Shown: positions 1 through 5,326 of the stretch, one piece after another
Position numbering within the stretch: position 1 is the stretch's first letter
How the letters are laid out: each line of letters opens with the position of its first letter
Assembly (NCBI RefSeq): GCF_910578695.1
Contig: NZ_CAJTQJ010000066.1
Span: forward strand, 1 to 5,326
Length of the DNA: 5,326 nucleotides
Source: an uncultured Brachyspira sp.
Lineage (GTDB): Bacteria; Spirochaetota; Brachyspiria; Brachyspirales; Brachyspiraceae
Direction of reading: 5' to 3'
The notes under the pieces: model-generated
Told to the model about the DNA's origin: nothing
Database searches by the model: none
The model's input: the letters and a program-made list of their open reading frames with translations, nothing else
Translations under genes and position numbers: made by a program

Positions 1-7
1 TAAAGCT

Positions 8-66
8 ATAAACGAGCAGCTAATAAACAGCAAAGCTGGTTATTAGCTAATTTAATGCGAGTTTAT
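8..66. repeat. Intergenic repeat unit 1: conserved block plus long hairpin
   Basis: The unit opens with ATAAACGAGCAG (8-19), which recurs at 84-95 and 143-154. It runs straight into a hairpin: arm 18-31 pairs with arm 35-48 around an AAA loop, giving 13 pairs and one A/G mismatch (27 with 39). An outer stem is also possible: ATAAAC (8-13) pairs with GTTTAT (61-66), and GC (16-17) pairs with GC (57-58). Between them, G14/A60 and A15/G59 would form a tandem G-A mismatch set in CGAG/CGAG context. No reading frame covers it. The function is unknown; it could be a small dispersed repeat or an RNA structure. I infer that it belongs to a family because the same block precedes other hairpins here. 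Confidence 0.6.
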
Positions 67-72
67 CACTAG

Positions 73-125
73 CAACAATAAAAATAAACGAGCAGCTGGC
101 AACTGACATAAGGAAGTTGTCAGCT
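73..125. repeat. Intergenic repeat unit 2: 23-bp exact block plus hairpin
   Basis: Positions 73-95 (beginning CAACAATA, ending CGAGCAG) are identical to 132-154, 59 bp further on. The hairpin follows at once: arm 94-104 pairs with arm 115-125 in 10 Watson-Crick pairs plus one G-T (99 with 120), around a 10-base loop at 105-114. Its stem sequence is unrelated to that of unit 1, although both start with AGCT and follow the same constant block. Read on the minus strand, the stem is followed by GCTCG and then a T-rich run, so a terminator role downstream of tlyC is possible, but the T-run is set back from the stem. Confidence 0.65.
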
Positions 126-131
126 ATTATT

Positions 132-174
132 CAACAATAAAAATAAACGAGCAGTTTATAACTTAAATTATAAA
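132..174. repeat. Intergenic repeat unit 3: 23-bp exact block plus short hairpin
   Basis: Positions 132-154 are an exact copy of 73-95. The sequence after the block differs from units 1 and 2. TTTATAA (155-161) pairs with TTATAAA (168-174) around a 6-base loop. Alternatively, ATAAAC (143-148) pairs with GTTTAT (154-159) around the loop GAGCA. The second fold looks like the outer stem of unit 1 with the inner hairpin missing. This may be a decayed or empty form of the repeat; that reading is inference. Confidence 0.5.
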
Positions 175-180
175 AATTAT

Positions 181-209
181 GAGCGTCTGACATTTGTAAA
201 AATGGCAGG
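181..209. repeat. Imperfect hairpin, possible diverged fourth repeat unit
   Basis: CTGACATTT (187-195) pairs with AAATGGCAG (200-208), eight pairs and one A/G mismatch, closed by the tetraloop GTAA, which has the GNRA form. It follows GAGCG (181-185), which resembles the GAGCAG of the repeat block. It may therefore be a degenerate fourth copy, but the constant block itself is not recognisable. Confidence 0.35.
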
Positions 210-223
210 AGTTATTGACTAAC

Positions 224-253
224 AAGTTTTTATTATTACTAATAAAAAAACTT
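224..253 (-). terminator. Weak candidate terminator downstream of tlyC
   Basis: AAGTTTTT (224-231) and AAAAACTT (246-253) form an 8-bp inverted repeat, 17 bp beyond the tlyC stop codon. It is the nearest stem-loop to the end of the operon. It has one G-C pair and no T-run directly after the stem on the minus strand, so it does not fit a classic intrinsic terminator. The hairpins at 94-125 and 18-48, each followed on the minus strand by GCTCGTTTAT, are alternative stop sites. Confidence 0.25.
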
Positions 254-270
254 ATAGCTGCAGTAATAAA

Positions 271-1095
271 CTATTTTTCAATATCGATTCTATTTTCTTC
301 GCTAAAAGAAGTTTGATATTTAAGTTTTTCTATTCTGATTTTAGTAACAATATTTCCGCTTTTTCCCACAACAGTAAATGAATACCCATTATATTCTATG
401 GCTTCATTTCTCTTTGGAAGTCTTCCAAGATATGAAAATAAAAATCCTCCAACAGTATCCGCCTCATCATCCGGTATAGGAGCCAATATTTCATATTTAT
501 TAAAATCTTCTATTCTTACTCTGGCATCAACAAGATAAGTACCGTCATCATTACTTTTTACTTCTTCATCTTCTTCATCATACTCATCTCTAATATCTCC
601 TATAATCTGTTCAAGAACATCTTCCATAGAAACAATACCAGAAAAACCTCCGTATTCATCAACTACCATAGCAATATGAATTTGCTTCTCTCTAAAATTT
701 TTTAATAATTCCATTAATGATATTGATATAGGCACGAATAAAGGCTTATGAAGAATTTTCTTAAGGGAAAAATTTTTCTCTTCAGTATCAATTAAATCTT
801 TAACATACAAAACCCCTACTATATCATCTATTCCGTCTTTATACACAGGAATCCTTGAATTTCTATCCTTCTTAAAAGCATTTATAACTTTATCATAAGA
901 TGAATCTATTGGAATCATAACTACATCAACTCTTGGAACCATTATTTCTCTAACGCTTTTAGATTTTAAATCAATGGTATTTGTTATTATTTCTCTTTCT
1001 GCTTCTGTTAATTTTGATAAATTTACATAATTGCTTTTTTCAAATTCATTATCTTTTTTCTTAGATATTTTAGATATTAATTTTTTTATCGGCAT
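271..1095 (-). CDS. tlyC: TlyC / CorC-HlyC family CBS-domain protein ('hemolysin C')
   Basis: This 274-residue protein has the layout of CorC (YbeX). A Lys-rich N-terminus (about 1-20) is followed by a tandem CBS pair at about 50-170, opening with VREIMVPRVDV (48-58) and containing RIPVYKDGIDDIVGVLYVKD (81-100) and VVDEYGGFSGIVSMEDVLEQ (144-163). An acidic linker (DEYDEEDEE, 170-178) leads to a CorC_HlyC domain at about 185-258 with DEADTVGGFLFSYLGRLP (210-227). No DUF21 membrane domain or signal peptide is visible, so it should be cytosolic. CBS pairs usually bind adenine nucleotides, and CorC proteins are linked to divalent-cation handling. In Brachyspira the homologue was named a hemolysin from heterologous assays, which does not establish a toxin role. 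The ATG start has AAGGA 8 bases upstream. It is the last gene of the operon, 35 bp after ybeY; the stop is TAG. Confidence 0.93.
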   Translation of the reverse strand: MPIKKLISKISKKKDNEFEKSNYVNLSKLTEAEREIITNTIDLKSKSVREIMVPRVDVVMIPIDSSYDKVINAFKKDRNSRIPVYKDGIDDIVGVLYVKDLIDTEEKNFSLKKILHKPLFVPISISLMELLKNFREKQIHIAMVVDEYGGFSGIVSMEDVLEQIIGDIRDEYDEEDEEVKSNDDGTYLVDARVRIEDFNKYEILAPIPDDEADTVGGFLFSYLGRLPKRNEAIEYNGYSFTVVGKSGNIVTKIRIEKLKYQTSFSEENRIDIEK

Positions 1096-1103
1096 TTAAA
1101 TAA

Positions 1104-1108
1104 TCCTT
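1104..1108 (-). promoter_or_regulatory. tlyC ribosome binding site
   Basis: AAGGA on the minus strand lies 8 bases before the tlyC ATG and supports that start. The 35-bp gap also holds TATAAT on the minus strand (1112-1117), but I see no matching -35 box inside the end of ybeY, so a separate tlyC promoter is unproven. Confidence 0.7.
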
Positions 1109-1130
1109 AAAATTATAATCTGATTTTTAT

Positions 1131-1577
1131 TTATACTTTATTTATATAATTTTTATTTCTATGTTCTTTTATATTTTTTATTACATTACTGTATAATTCT
1201 TTCATCTTTTCATTATTTTTCATTAATGACTTTTTAGTATAATTATGATGTATTCCTTTCAAATGAAGTATAGAATGAATAATTAATTTTAATATTATTT
1301 TATTTATTTTTTCTTCACTATATCTAGCATTCACCCATTCATAGGAAATAACTATATCTCCGCCTTCATTAATATCGCCCATAGGAAATGTAAGTACATC
1401 TGTTGCTTTATTTTTATTTCTAAAATCATTATTAAGTTTTTTTATATATTCATCATCGCAAAAAACTAAATTAACTTCTCCATAAATATCAGCTGTATTT
1501 GATGAAAAATATAAAAAATATTTATAATATTTCAAATTTATATCATAATCTGTTTCATTAAAAACATTAACTTTCAT
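1131..1577 (-). CDS. ybeY: YbeY endoribonuclease / rRNA maturation factor
   Basis: This 148-residue protein matches the UPF0054/YbeY family in length and motif order. NNDFRNKNKATDVLTFPMGD (49-68) includes the conserved Arg (R53) and the TDVLTFP signature. GGDIVIS (72-78) follows, then the zinc-binding helix HSILHLKGIHH (101-111), which supplies His101, His105 and His111. The family is a single-strand-specific metallo-RNase needed for 16S rRNA 3'-end maturation and 70S ribosome quality control. The usual motif is HGxLHLxGyDH; here Gly is Ser102, Tyr is Ile109 and the Asp before the last His is His110. The three ligands are kept, so activity is plausible. The tail (about 112-148) is Lys/Asn-rich. 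The start lies 6 bp after the pgpH stop and has only a weak upstream AAAG, which suggests translational coupling to pgpH. Confidence 0.93.
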   Translation of the reverse strand: MKVNVFNETDYDINLKYYKYFLYFSSNTADIYGEVNLVFCDDEYIKKLNNDFRNKNKATDVLTFPMGDINEGGDIVISYEWVNARYSEEKINKIILKLIIHSILHLKGIHHNYTKKSLMKNNEKMKELYSNVIKNIKEHRNKNYINKV

Positions 1578-1583
1578 AATATA

Positions 1584-4052
1584 TTATTTCTTTACTGTTT
1601 CTTTTTCTTTTGATTCTTTATTATTATATTTTAATTCTTTCTCATCTTTTTCATTTTTATGTTTTATAGGTATTTTTTTAGCTATTTTTTCTTTTATATT
1701 TTCCTTATTTTTTTCTTTGATTTTTTCACTAACTTTTTCATTAACTTTTTCTTTGGCTTTTTCATCTTTTTTGTATTTTTTTATAGAATCTTTATTTTCT
1801 TTATTTGACTGATTCGGCTGTTTTTCTTCTTTTTCAGATTCAGATGTTTCATCAGGCAGTTCAGGATATTTAATTCTTTCATGCAGTGAAACTATAATTT
1901 TTTGGAATGATATTTTCTTTATTGTTTCGATATCGCTTAATGTTAATCCGCTGTCATTCAATTCTCCATTAGACATTTTATCATTTACAATATGTTCTAT
2001 AAGCATTTCCAAATCCTCTCTTTTTGGAGAATCTAAAGACCTGCTTGCAGCCTCTATAGAATCTAATATCATCAAAATAGCTGTTATTTTAGATTGAGGA
2101 CGAGGTCCTGCATAAGTAAATAAATTAATATCAACATCAGGATTTTCTTTTAGGGCTTCTACATAAAAATATTTTATTAAACTTGTACCATGATGTTCTT
2201 TAATAGCTGCAATAACCTCTTTAGGAAGTCTGTATTTTTTTGCTATTTCAACACCCAAACGAACATGAGATTTTATTATTGATGCAGAAAGAGTAGGCTT
2301 TAATTTATTATGCCTATTTTCATTTCTATTAGAGTTTTCTATATAGTAGAGCGGATTTTCTATTTTGCCTATATCATGATAATATGCTGATACACATGCT
2401 AATTTAGGGTCTTCTCCTATTTCTTCAGCTATAGTTTCTACTAAATTAGCCATACTTATAGAATGGTGATAAGTACCGGGGGCATTCATCTGAAGTTTTC
2501 TAAGAATAGGATTATTCAAATCTGATAATTCCTGAAGCCTGAATATGGTAGCAGTTTCAAGCATATATTCGCAAATAGGAAGAAATATCATAACAAGTAT
2601 AGCCTGAACAAATCCGCTTACGAATGAAAATATAAAAGTTAAATATGTGATTTTTATATCATTATTGAGCATCATTTCTATCAAAGACATTGCACTCAAA
2701 TATGCTCCTATCAAAAGCCCAATCCAAAAAATAGTATATCTGCTGTTGATTTTTCTTGATAGTATAGAAATGAATATTGATATAATACACAAAACTGATA
2801 TTTCAAATATATTAGCCTGTGCTGTATTTGCTGCAAGTAAAGTTATGCATAATGTAATTATAGATGATATTCCTCTTCTTGCACCAAGCAATGAGTTTAT
2901 CATACCAAACATAGGAATAAATGTATAAATATAAAAAGGTATATAAGTATCTTGTATTTTATATGATATATGATTATAAAAAATATATGTTATTGCAATA
3001 ATGACAGAATATTCTATAGAAAAAAGCAGAAAATTCTTAAAATTTAAATAAAAAGGTATCTTATACTTTATTATAATAAACCCTATAAACATAAACAGAA
3101 GAAGAATAAATAATGCCTGCCCTATAAAAATAGGTATATTATAAGTATCAAAATTATTTCCAAATAAAGTTCTAATTAATTCAGCTTTTTCTTCAGTTAC
3201 CCTCTCCCCTACTTTCAAAATGGGAAAGCCTTTTTTTATTGTATTATAAACAGGATATACAGACGAAGCAACTTCATCTATTCTTTCTTTGGTTTTTACA
3301 GAATTAAATATTAAATTATCTTTTAAAAAAGAATTAACTATAGATGATATTGTATTAACATGAATAACATTAAGATTTCCGTATTTAGAACCTATAATAT
3401 AAGGCAGCTCCATTCTTAAATCTTCCAAAAAGAAAACTCTGTTTCTAGGAAGTATCCTTTCTTCTACCATATAATCATCATATATATATAAAAACACTCC
3501 GTTATTAAGTATCAAACTCAAAGTGTCTGAACTTAAATTGCTTCTGGATGTGATGCCTATATCAAAAAGGTCTTTAATAGTGTCTATTATTTTTTCTTCA
3601 TAACCAATACTAAGATCATTAACAACAGCATTAGAAAATACAGATTTATTTATAGGCTCATTATACAAAATAAGAAATTCATCATATATTTCATCAATCG
3701 GCATTTCATTATTATAAGACATTCTCATAAAAGCAAATATATTTCTGATTTTAGATATAGTTTCATATTCTATATTTCTAGGCATATCAAATATAGGTGC
3801 TACAGCAGCTTTTCCATAATTTATAAGTTTTTGAGTTTCCTCTTTATTTTCATACCTTACATTTCTCTTTACTATTAAAGGCTCTTTTACTATATCGCCT
3901 ACATCAGGAATATTTACTCTTTGCATATAGGTTGGAAAAACTAAAAACAGAGTAAAAATATAAATCAGTACAGCAATACTTAACTGCATAGAATATTCTA
4001 TATTAGGTGTTTTACTTATAACTGATTTCATTATTTTTTTATTTGTATTCAT
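1584..4052 (-). CDS. pgpH: PgpH-type 7TM-HD cyclic-di-AMP phosphodiesterase
   Basis: This 822-residue protein has the 7TMR-HD layout. One membrane helix (about 23-41) is followed by an extracytoplasmic HDED domain (about 48-300) with PLIVKRNVRYENKEETQKL (58-76) and GFPILKVGERVTEEKAEL (275-292). A hydrophobic block of about seven helices follows (near 305-329, 339-358, 371-391, 395-411, 414-432, 440-463 and 468-495), then a cytosolic HD domain (about 505-730). HD metal ligands are complete: His530 in PGTYHH, His559-Asp560 in YHDIGK, His596, His620-His621 in KEHHGT, and Asp664 in LDSIEA. Characterised members hydrolyse cyclic di-AMP to pApA; activity here is inferred. A charged tail (about 733-822) rich in Lys, Glu and Asn extends beyond the HD domain. 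The ATG is preceded by AAAAGG inside the end of phoH, with 7 bp between the genes. ATG codon 8 is an unlikely start because it lacks a Shine-Dalgarno sequence. Confidence 0.93.
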   Translation of the reverse strand: MNTNKKIMKSVISKTPNIEYSMQLSIAVLIYIFTLFLVFPTYMQRVNIPDVGDIVKEPLIVKRNVRYENKEETQKLINYGKAAVAPIFDMPRNIEYETISKIRNIFAFMRMSYNNEMPIDEIYDEFLILYNEPINKSVFSNAVVNDLSIGYEEKIIDTIKDLFDIGITSRSNLSSDTLSLILNNGVFLYIYDDYMVEERILPRNRVFFLEDLRMELPYIIGSKYGNLNVIHVNTISSIVNSFLKDNLIFNSVKTKERIDEVASSVYPVYNTIKKGFPILKVGERVTEEKAELIRTLFGNNFDTYNIPIFIGQALFILLLFMFIGFIIIKYKIPFYLNFKNFLLFSIEYSVIIAITYIFYNHISYKIQDTYIPFYIYTFIPMFGMINSLLGARRGISSIITLCITLLAANTAQANIFEISVLCIISIFISILSRKINSRYTIFWIGLLIGAYLSAMSLIEMMLNNDIKITYLTFIFSFVSGFVQAILVMIFLPICEYMLETATIFRLQELSDLNNPILRKLQMNAPGTYHHSISMANLVETIAEEIGEDPKLACVSAYYHDIGKIENPLYYIENSNRNENRHNKLKPTLSASIIKSHVRLGVEIAKKYRLPKEVIAAIKEHHGTSLIKYFYVEALKENPDVDINLFTYAGPRPQSKITAILMILDSIEAASRSLDSPKREDLEMLIEHIVNDKMSNGELNDSGLTLSDIETIKKISFQKIIVSLHERIKYPELPDETSESEKEEKQPNQSNKENKDSIKKYKKDEKAKEKVNEKVSEKIKEKNKENIKEKIAKKIPIKHKNEKDEKELKYNNKESKEKETVKK
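1671..1754 (-). repeat. Tetrapeptide repeat in the PgpH tail
   Basis: Residues 767-794 of PgpH read as seven consecutive four-residue units of the form x-E-K-(V/I): KEKV, NEKV, SEKI, KEKN, KENI, KEKI, AKKI. At the DNA level this is an approximate 12-bp period with A6 and A7 runs on the coding strand (for example 1673-1679 and 1708-1714). The pattern suggests growth by duplication. The peptide is probably a disordered or helical, highly charged cytosolic tail. Confidence 0.7.
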
Positions 4053-4059
4053 AATTATA

Positions 4060-5055
4060 TTACCTTTTCATAGTTTTATTAGAATTATAATTTTTATTAG
4101 AACTATAATTCTCGTATGCTTCTAATATTTTAGAAACTAAATGATGCCTTATAACATCTTTTTTTTCAAAATAGTGAAAACTAATTCCATTTATACCGCT
4201 TAATATTTTTAAAGCATTTTCAAGTCCTGATTCAGTATTTTTAGGCAAATCGCTTTGAGAAATATCTCCTGTAATAACAGCTTTAGACTTTTCTCCTATT
4301 CTGCTTAAAAACATTTTCATCTGAGATATTGTTGTATTTTGTGCTTCATCAAGAATTATAAAAGATTTGCTTAAAGTTCTTCCTCTCATATAAGCAAGAG
4401 GAGCTGCTTCTATTCTTCCCTCTTCTGTATATCTTGATATCATATCATTAGATAAAAGACTATACAAAGCATCATAAACAGGACGCATATAAGGCGATAT
4501 TTTTTCTTTAAAATCTCCGGGTAAATAACCCAAACTCTCACCCGCCTCTACAACAGGTCTGGTTATAATTATACGGTCTATTTTTCCTTCAGATAATAAA
4601 TTTATAGCATAAGCTACAGAAAGAAAAGTTTTTCCTGTACCAGCAGCACCGACAGAAAATATTATATCATTTTTCTGCATTTTATATACATATTCGCCTT
4701 GAGATATAGTTTTCATCTGTATGCTTCTTCCCAAATAAGGAAGTTTTATACGAATCGATATTAACTTATTTTCTTTTTCAGTATTAATATTATCTGCTAT
4801 GCTGATAACCTTTTGGCTATTAATCTCTGATGAAGAGTTATATAAATCTTTTAGTATATACAAAACTTTGACAGTATCTTCTATTTTACTTGAATCACCC
4901 TCAATGGTTAATTCATTACCTTTCGGATATATAGCAACATTGAATTTATCTTCCAATATGCTTATATTTGAATCATTAATACCGCATATAGAAATAAAAG
5001 ATTCATTATCTTTAAATTTTACTTTATTATCAAATATCTTTCTATTAATATGCAA
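4060..5055 (-). CDS. phoH: PhoH family P-loop ATPase (YbeZ-like)
   Basis: This 331-residue protein has the normal PhoH length and order. A small N-terminal KH-like domain (about 20-75, GINDSNISILEDKFNVAIYP at 25-44) is followed by the ATPase core. Visible motifs are Walker A GAAGTGKT (136-143), RPVVEAGESLGYLPGDF (166-182), Walker B FIILDEAQN (232-240), ITGDISQSDLP (261-271) and the C-terminal RHHLV (303-307). PhoH/YbeZ proteins are predicted RNA-linked ATPases that partner YbeY, encoded two genes downstream. The in-frame start is TTG (5053-5055): the frame is closed by TAA at 5062-5064 and there is no nearby ATG. AAAGGA sits only 2 bases before TTG, unusually close; ATT at codon 3 would lie 8 bases from it and is an alternative. 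It is the first gene of the operon. Its last codons, ATG AAA AGG TAA, contain the pgpH ribosome site. Confidence 0.94.
   Translation of the reverse strand: MHINRKIFDNKVKFKDNESFISICGINDSNISILEDKFNVAIYPKGNELTIEGDSSKIEDTVKVLYILKDLYNSSSEINSQKVISIADNINTEKENKLISIRIKLPYLGRSIQMKTISQGEYVYKMQKNDIIFSVGAAGTGKTFLSVAYAINLLSEGKIDRIIITRPVVEAGESLGYLPGDFKEKISPYMRPVYDALYSLLSNDMISRYTEEGRIEAAPLAYMRGRTLSKSFIILDEAQNTTISQMKMFLSRIGEKSKAVITGDISQSDLPKNTESGLENALKILSGINGISFHYFEKKDVIRHHLVSKILEAYENYSSNKNYNSNKTMKR
4063..4068 (-). promoter_or_regulatory. pgpH ribosome binding site inside phoH
   Basis: AAAAGG on the minus strand, part of the last sense codons of phoH, is 10 bases before the pgpH ATG. The site overlaps translated sequence, so ribosomes finishing phoH pass through it. 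This fits coupled translation. Confidence 0.6.
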
Positions 5056-5057
5056 AA

Positions 5058-5063
5058 TCCTTT
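5058..5063 (-). promoter_or_regulatory. phoH ribosome binding site, oddly close to TTG
   Basis: AAAGGA on the minus strand is the only Shine-Dalgarno-like sequence before phoH. It is 2 bases from the TTG codon and 8 bases from the ATT at codon 3. The position decides between a poorly spaced TTG start and a well-spaced but rare ATT start. Confidence 0.55.
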
Positions 5064-5085
5064 AAAAAATCAAGCTATATATAAT

Positions 5086-5112
5086 AGTATACAAAATTAT
5101 ATCTATTGTCAA
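5086..5112 (-). promoter_or_regulatory. Probable sigma-70-type promoter of the phoH operon
   Basis: On the minus strand a perfect TTGACA (5107-5112) precedes TATACT (5086-5091) with a 15-base spacer. The overlapping TACTAT (5084-5089) gives a 17-base spacer but a poorer -10 match. The phoH start is about 30 bases downstream of the -10 box, leaving a short leader. A TTGACA box is not trivial in such A/T-rich DNA, and it sits where the operon promoter is expected. No operator or riboswitch is apparent in the leader. Confidence 0.6.
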
Positions 5113-5326
5113 TATGAACTAAAAAAATATCATAATTTTAATACTAAATAATACTGCATTTAAATATAATAAAAATATATAAAATATTAGGGCTATCCTA
5201 GATAACTAAAAAAGCTCTCTTTCTGATAAATTATATATGATTTCTAATTGTTTTTGTTTATTTATGCATTTCATACTTAAATTTAAATAATTTTATAATA
5301 AAAAAATTATTTATAAACTTGCTTAA
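5113..5326. other. Gene-free A/T-rich region upstream of the operon
   Basis: I see no supported gene here. A 22-codon minus-strand frame beginning at 5274 has no ribosome site and is probably chance. There are two inverted repeats. One is weak: AGGGCT (5189-5194) with AGCTCT (5213-5218), including a G-T pair. The other is a perfect A/T-only repeat, arms 5284-5294 and 5303-5313. Either could mark the end of a neighbouring transcript lying beyond the window, but neither has the G-C-rich stem and T-run of a convincing terminator. Confidence 0.4.
5284..5313. repeat. Perfect 11-bp A/T-only inverted repeat
   Basis: TAAATAATTTT (5284-5294) is the exact reverse complement of 5303-5313, separated by 8 bases. 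It contains no G or C, so the RNA hairpin would be weak. It could be chance in this composition, a protein-binding site, or part of a transcript end for a gene outside the window. Confidence 0.35.

Noticed and set aside
8..154. CRISPR array
   Set aside because: The repeats are spaced 76 and 59 bp apart, differ in length of identity, and the sequence between copies forms hairpins rather than unique spacers; there are no cas genes.
1..270. tRNA or other known RNA gene in the left intergenic region
   Set aside because: The hairpins do not form a cloverleaf, and no T-loop GTTCGA-type box or CCA end is visible.
1112..1140. Separate promoter for tlyC
   Set aside because: TATAAT at 1112-1117 has no reasonable -35 box at the right distance, and this hexamer is frequent by chance in such A/T-rich DNA.
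2647..2928. Plus-strand open frame of 93 codons
   Set aside because: It lies wholly inside the pgpH membrane region on the opposite strand, has no ribosome site, and its hydrophobic sequence is a reflection of the membrane-helix codons.
4799..5065. Plus-strand open frame of 88 codons
   Set aside because: It is antisense to the conserved N-terminal domain of phoH and has no recognisable family or ribosome site.
5207..5274. 22-codon minus-strand frame upstream of phoH, possible leader peptide
   Set aside because: There is no Shine-Dalgarno sequence, no run of regulatory codons, and it lies upstream of the predicted phoH promoter; such short frames are common by chance in this composition.

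Overview
The window is strongly AT-rich. It carries four same-strand (minus) genes that look like one operon, in transcription order phoH, pgpH, ybeY, tlyC. A CorC/HlyC-type protein without a membrane domain, very low GC, A/T-rich codon choice and Lys/Asn/Ile-rich proteins together suggest a Brachyspira-like spirochaete, where this CorC homologue is known as TlyC, 'hemolysin C'. The genus is recognition and inference; no rRNA or other marker gene is present to prove it.

Layout, left to right. Positions 1-270 hold no gene. They contain a cluster of short repeats: a constant block ending in ATAAACGAGCAG, followed by hairpins whose stem sequences differ from copy to copy, plus a weak A/T-rich inverted repeat just beyond the last stop codon. 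Positions 271-1095 are tlyC (CBS pair plus CorC_HlyC domain). Positions 1131-1577 are ybeY (endoribonuclease/rRNA maturation factor). Positions 1584-4052 are pgpH (seven-transmembrane HD phosphodiesterase with an extra Lys/Glu-rich tail). Positions 4060-5055 are phoH (P-loop ATPase, YbeZ family), which appears to start with TTG. Positions 5056-5326 hold no convincing gene. They carry a probable promoter with a perfect TTGACA -35 box, then A/T-only sequence with two inverted repeats.

The genes are tightly packed: 7 bp between phoH and pgpH, 6 bp between pgpH and ybeY, and 35 bp between ybeY and tlyC. The set merges two well-known arrangements: phoH-pgpH-ybeY of Firmicutes and ybeZ-ybeY-ybeX (phoH-ybeY-corC) of proteobacteria. 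PhoH and YbeY are known partners in ribosome/RNA maintenance. PgpH-type enzymes break down cyclic di-AMP, and CorC-type proteins are linked to ion homeostasis. The operon therefore probably ties rRNA quality control to nucleotide-second-messenger and membrane/ion physiology.

No plainly new multi-gene system is visible. The least explained item is the repeat/hairpin cluster at 1-210. Next come the repetitive C-terminal tail of PgpH, the non-ATG start of phoH and a variant metal motif in YbeY.
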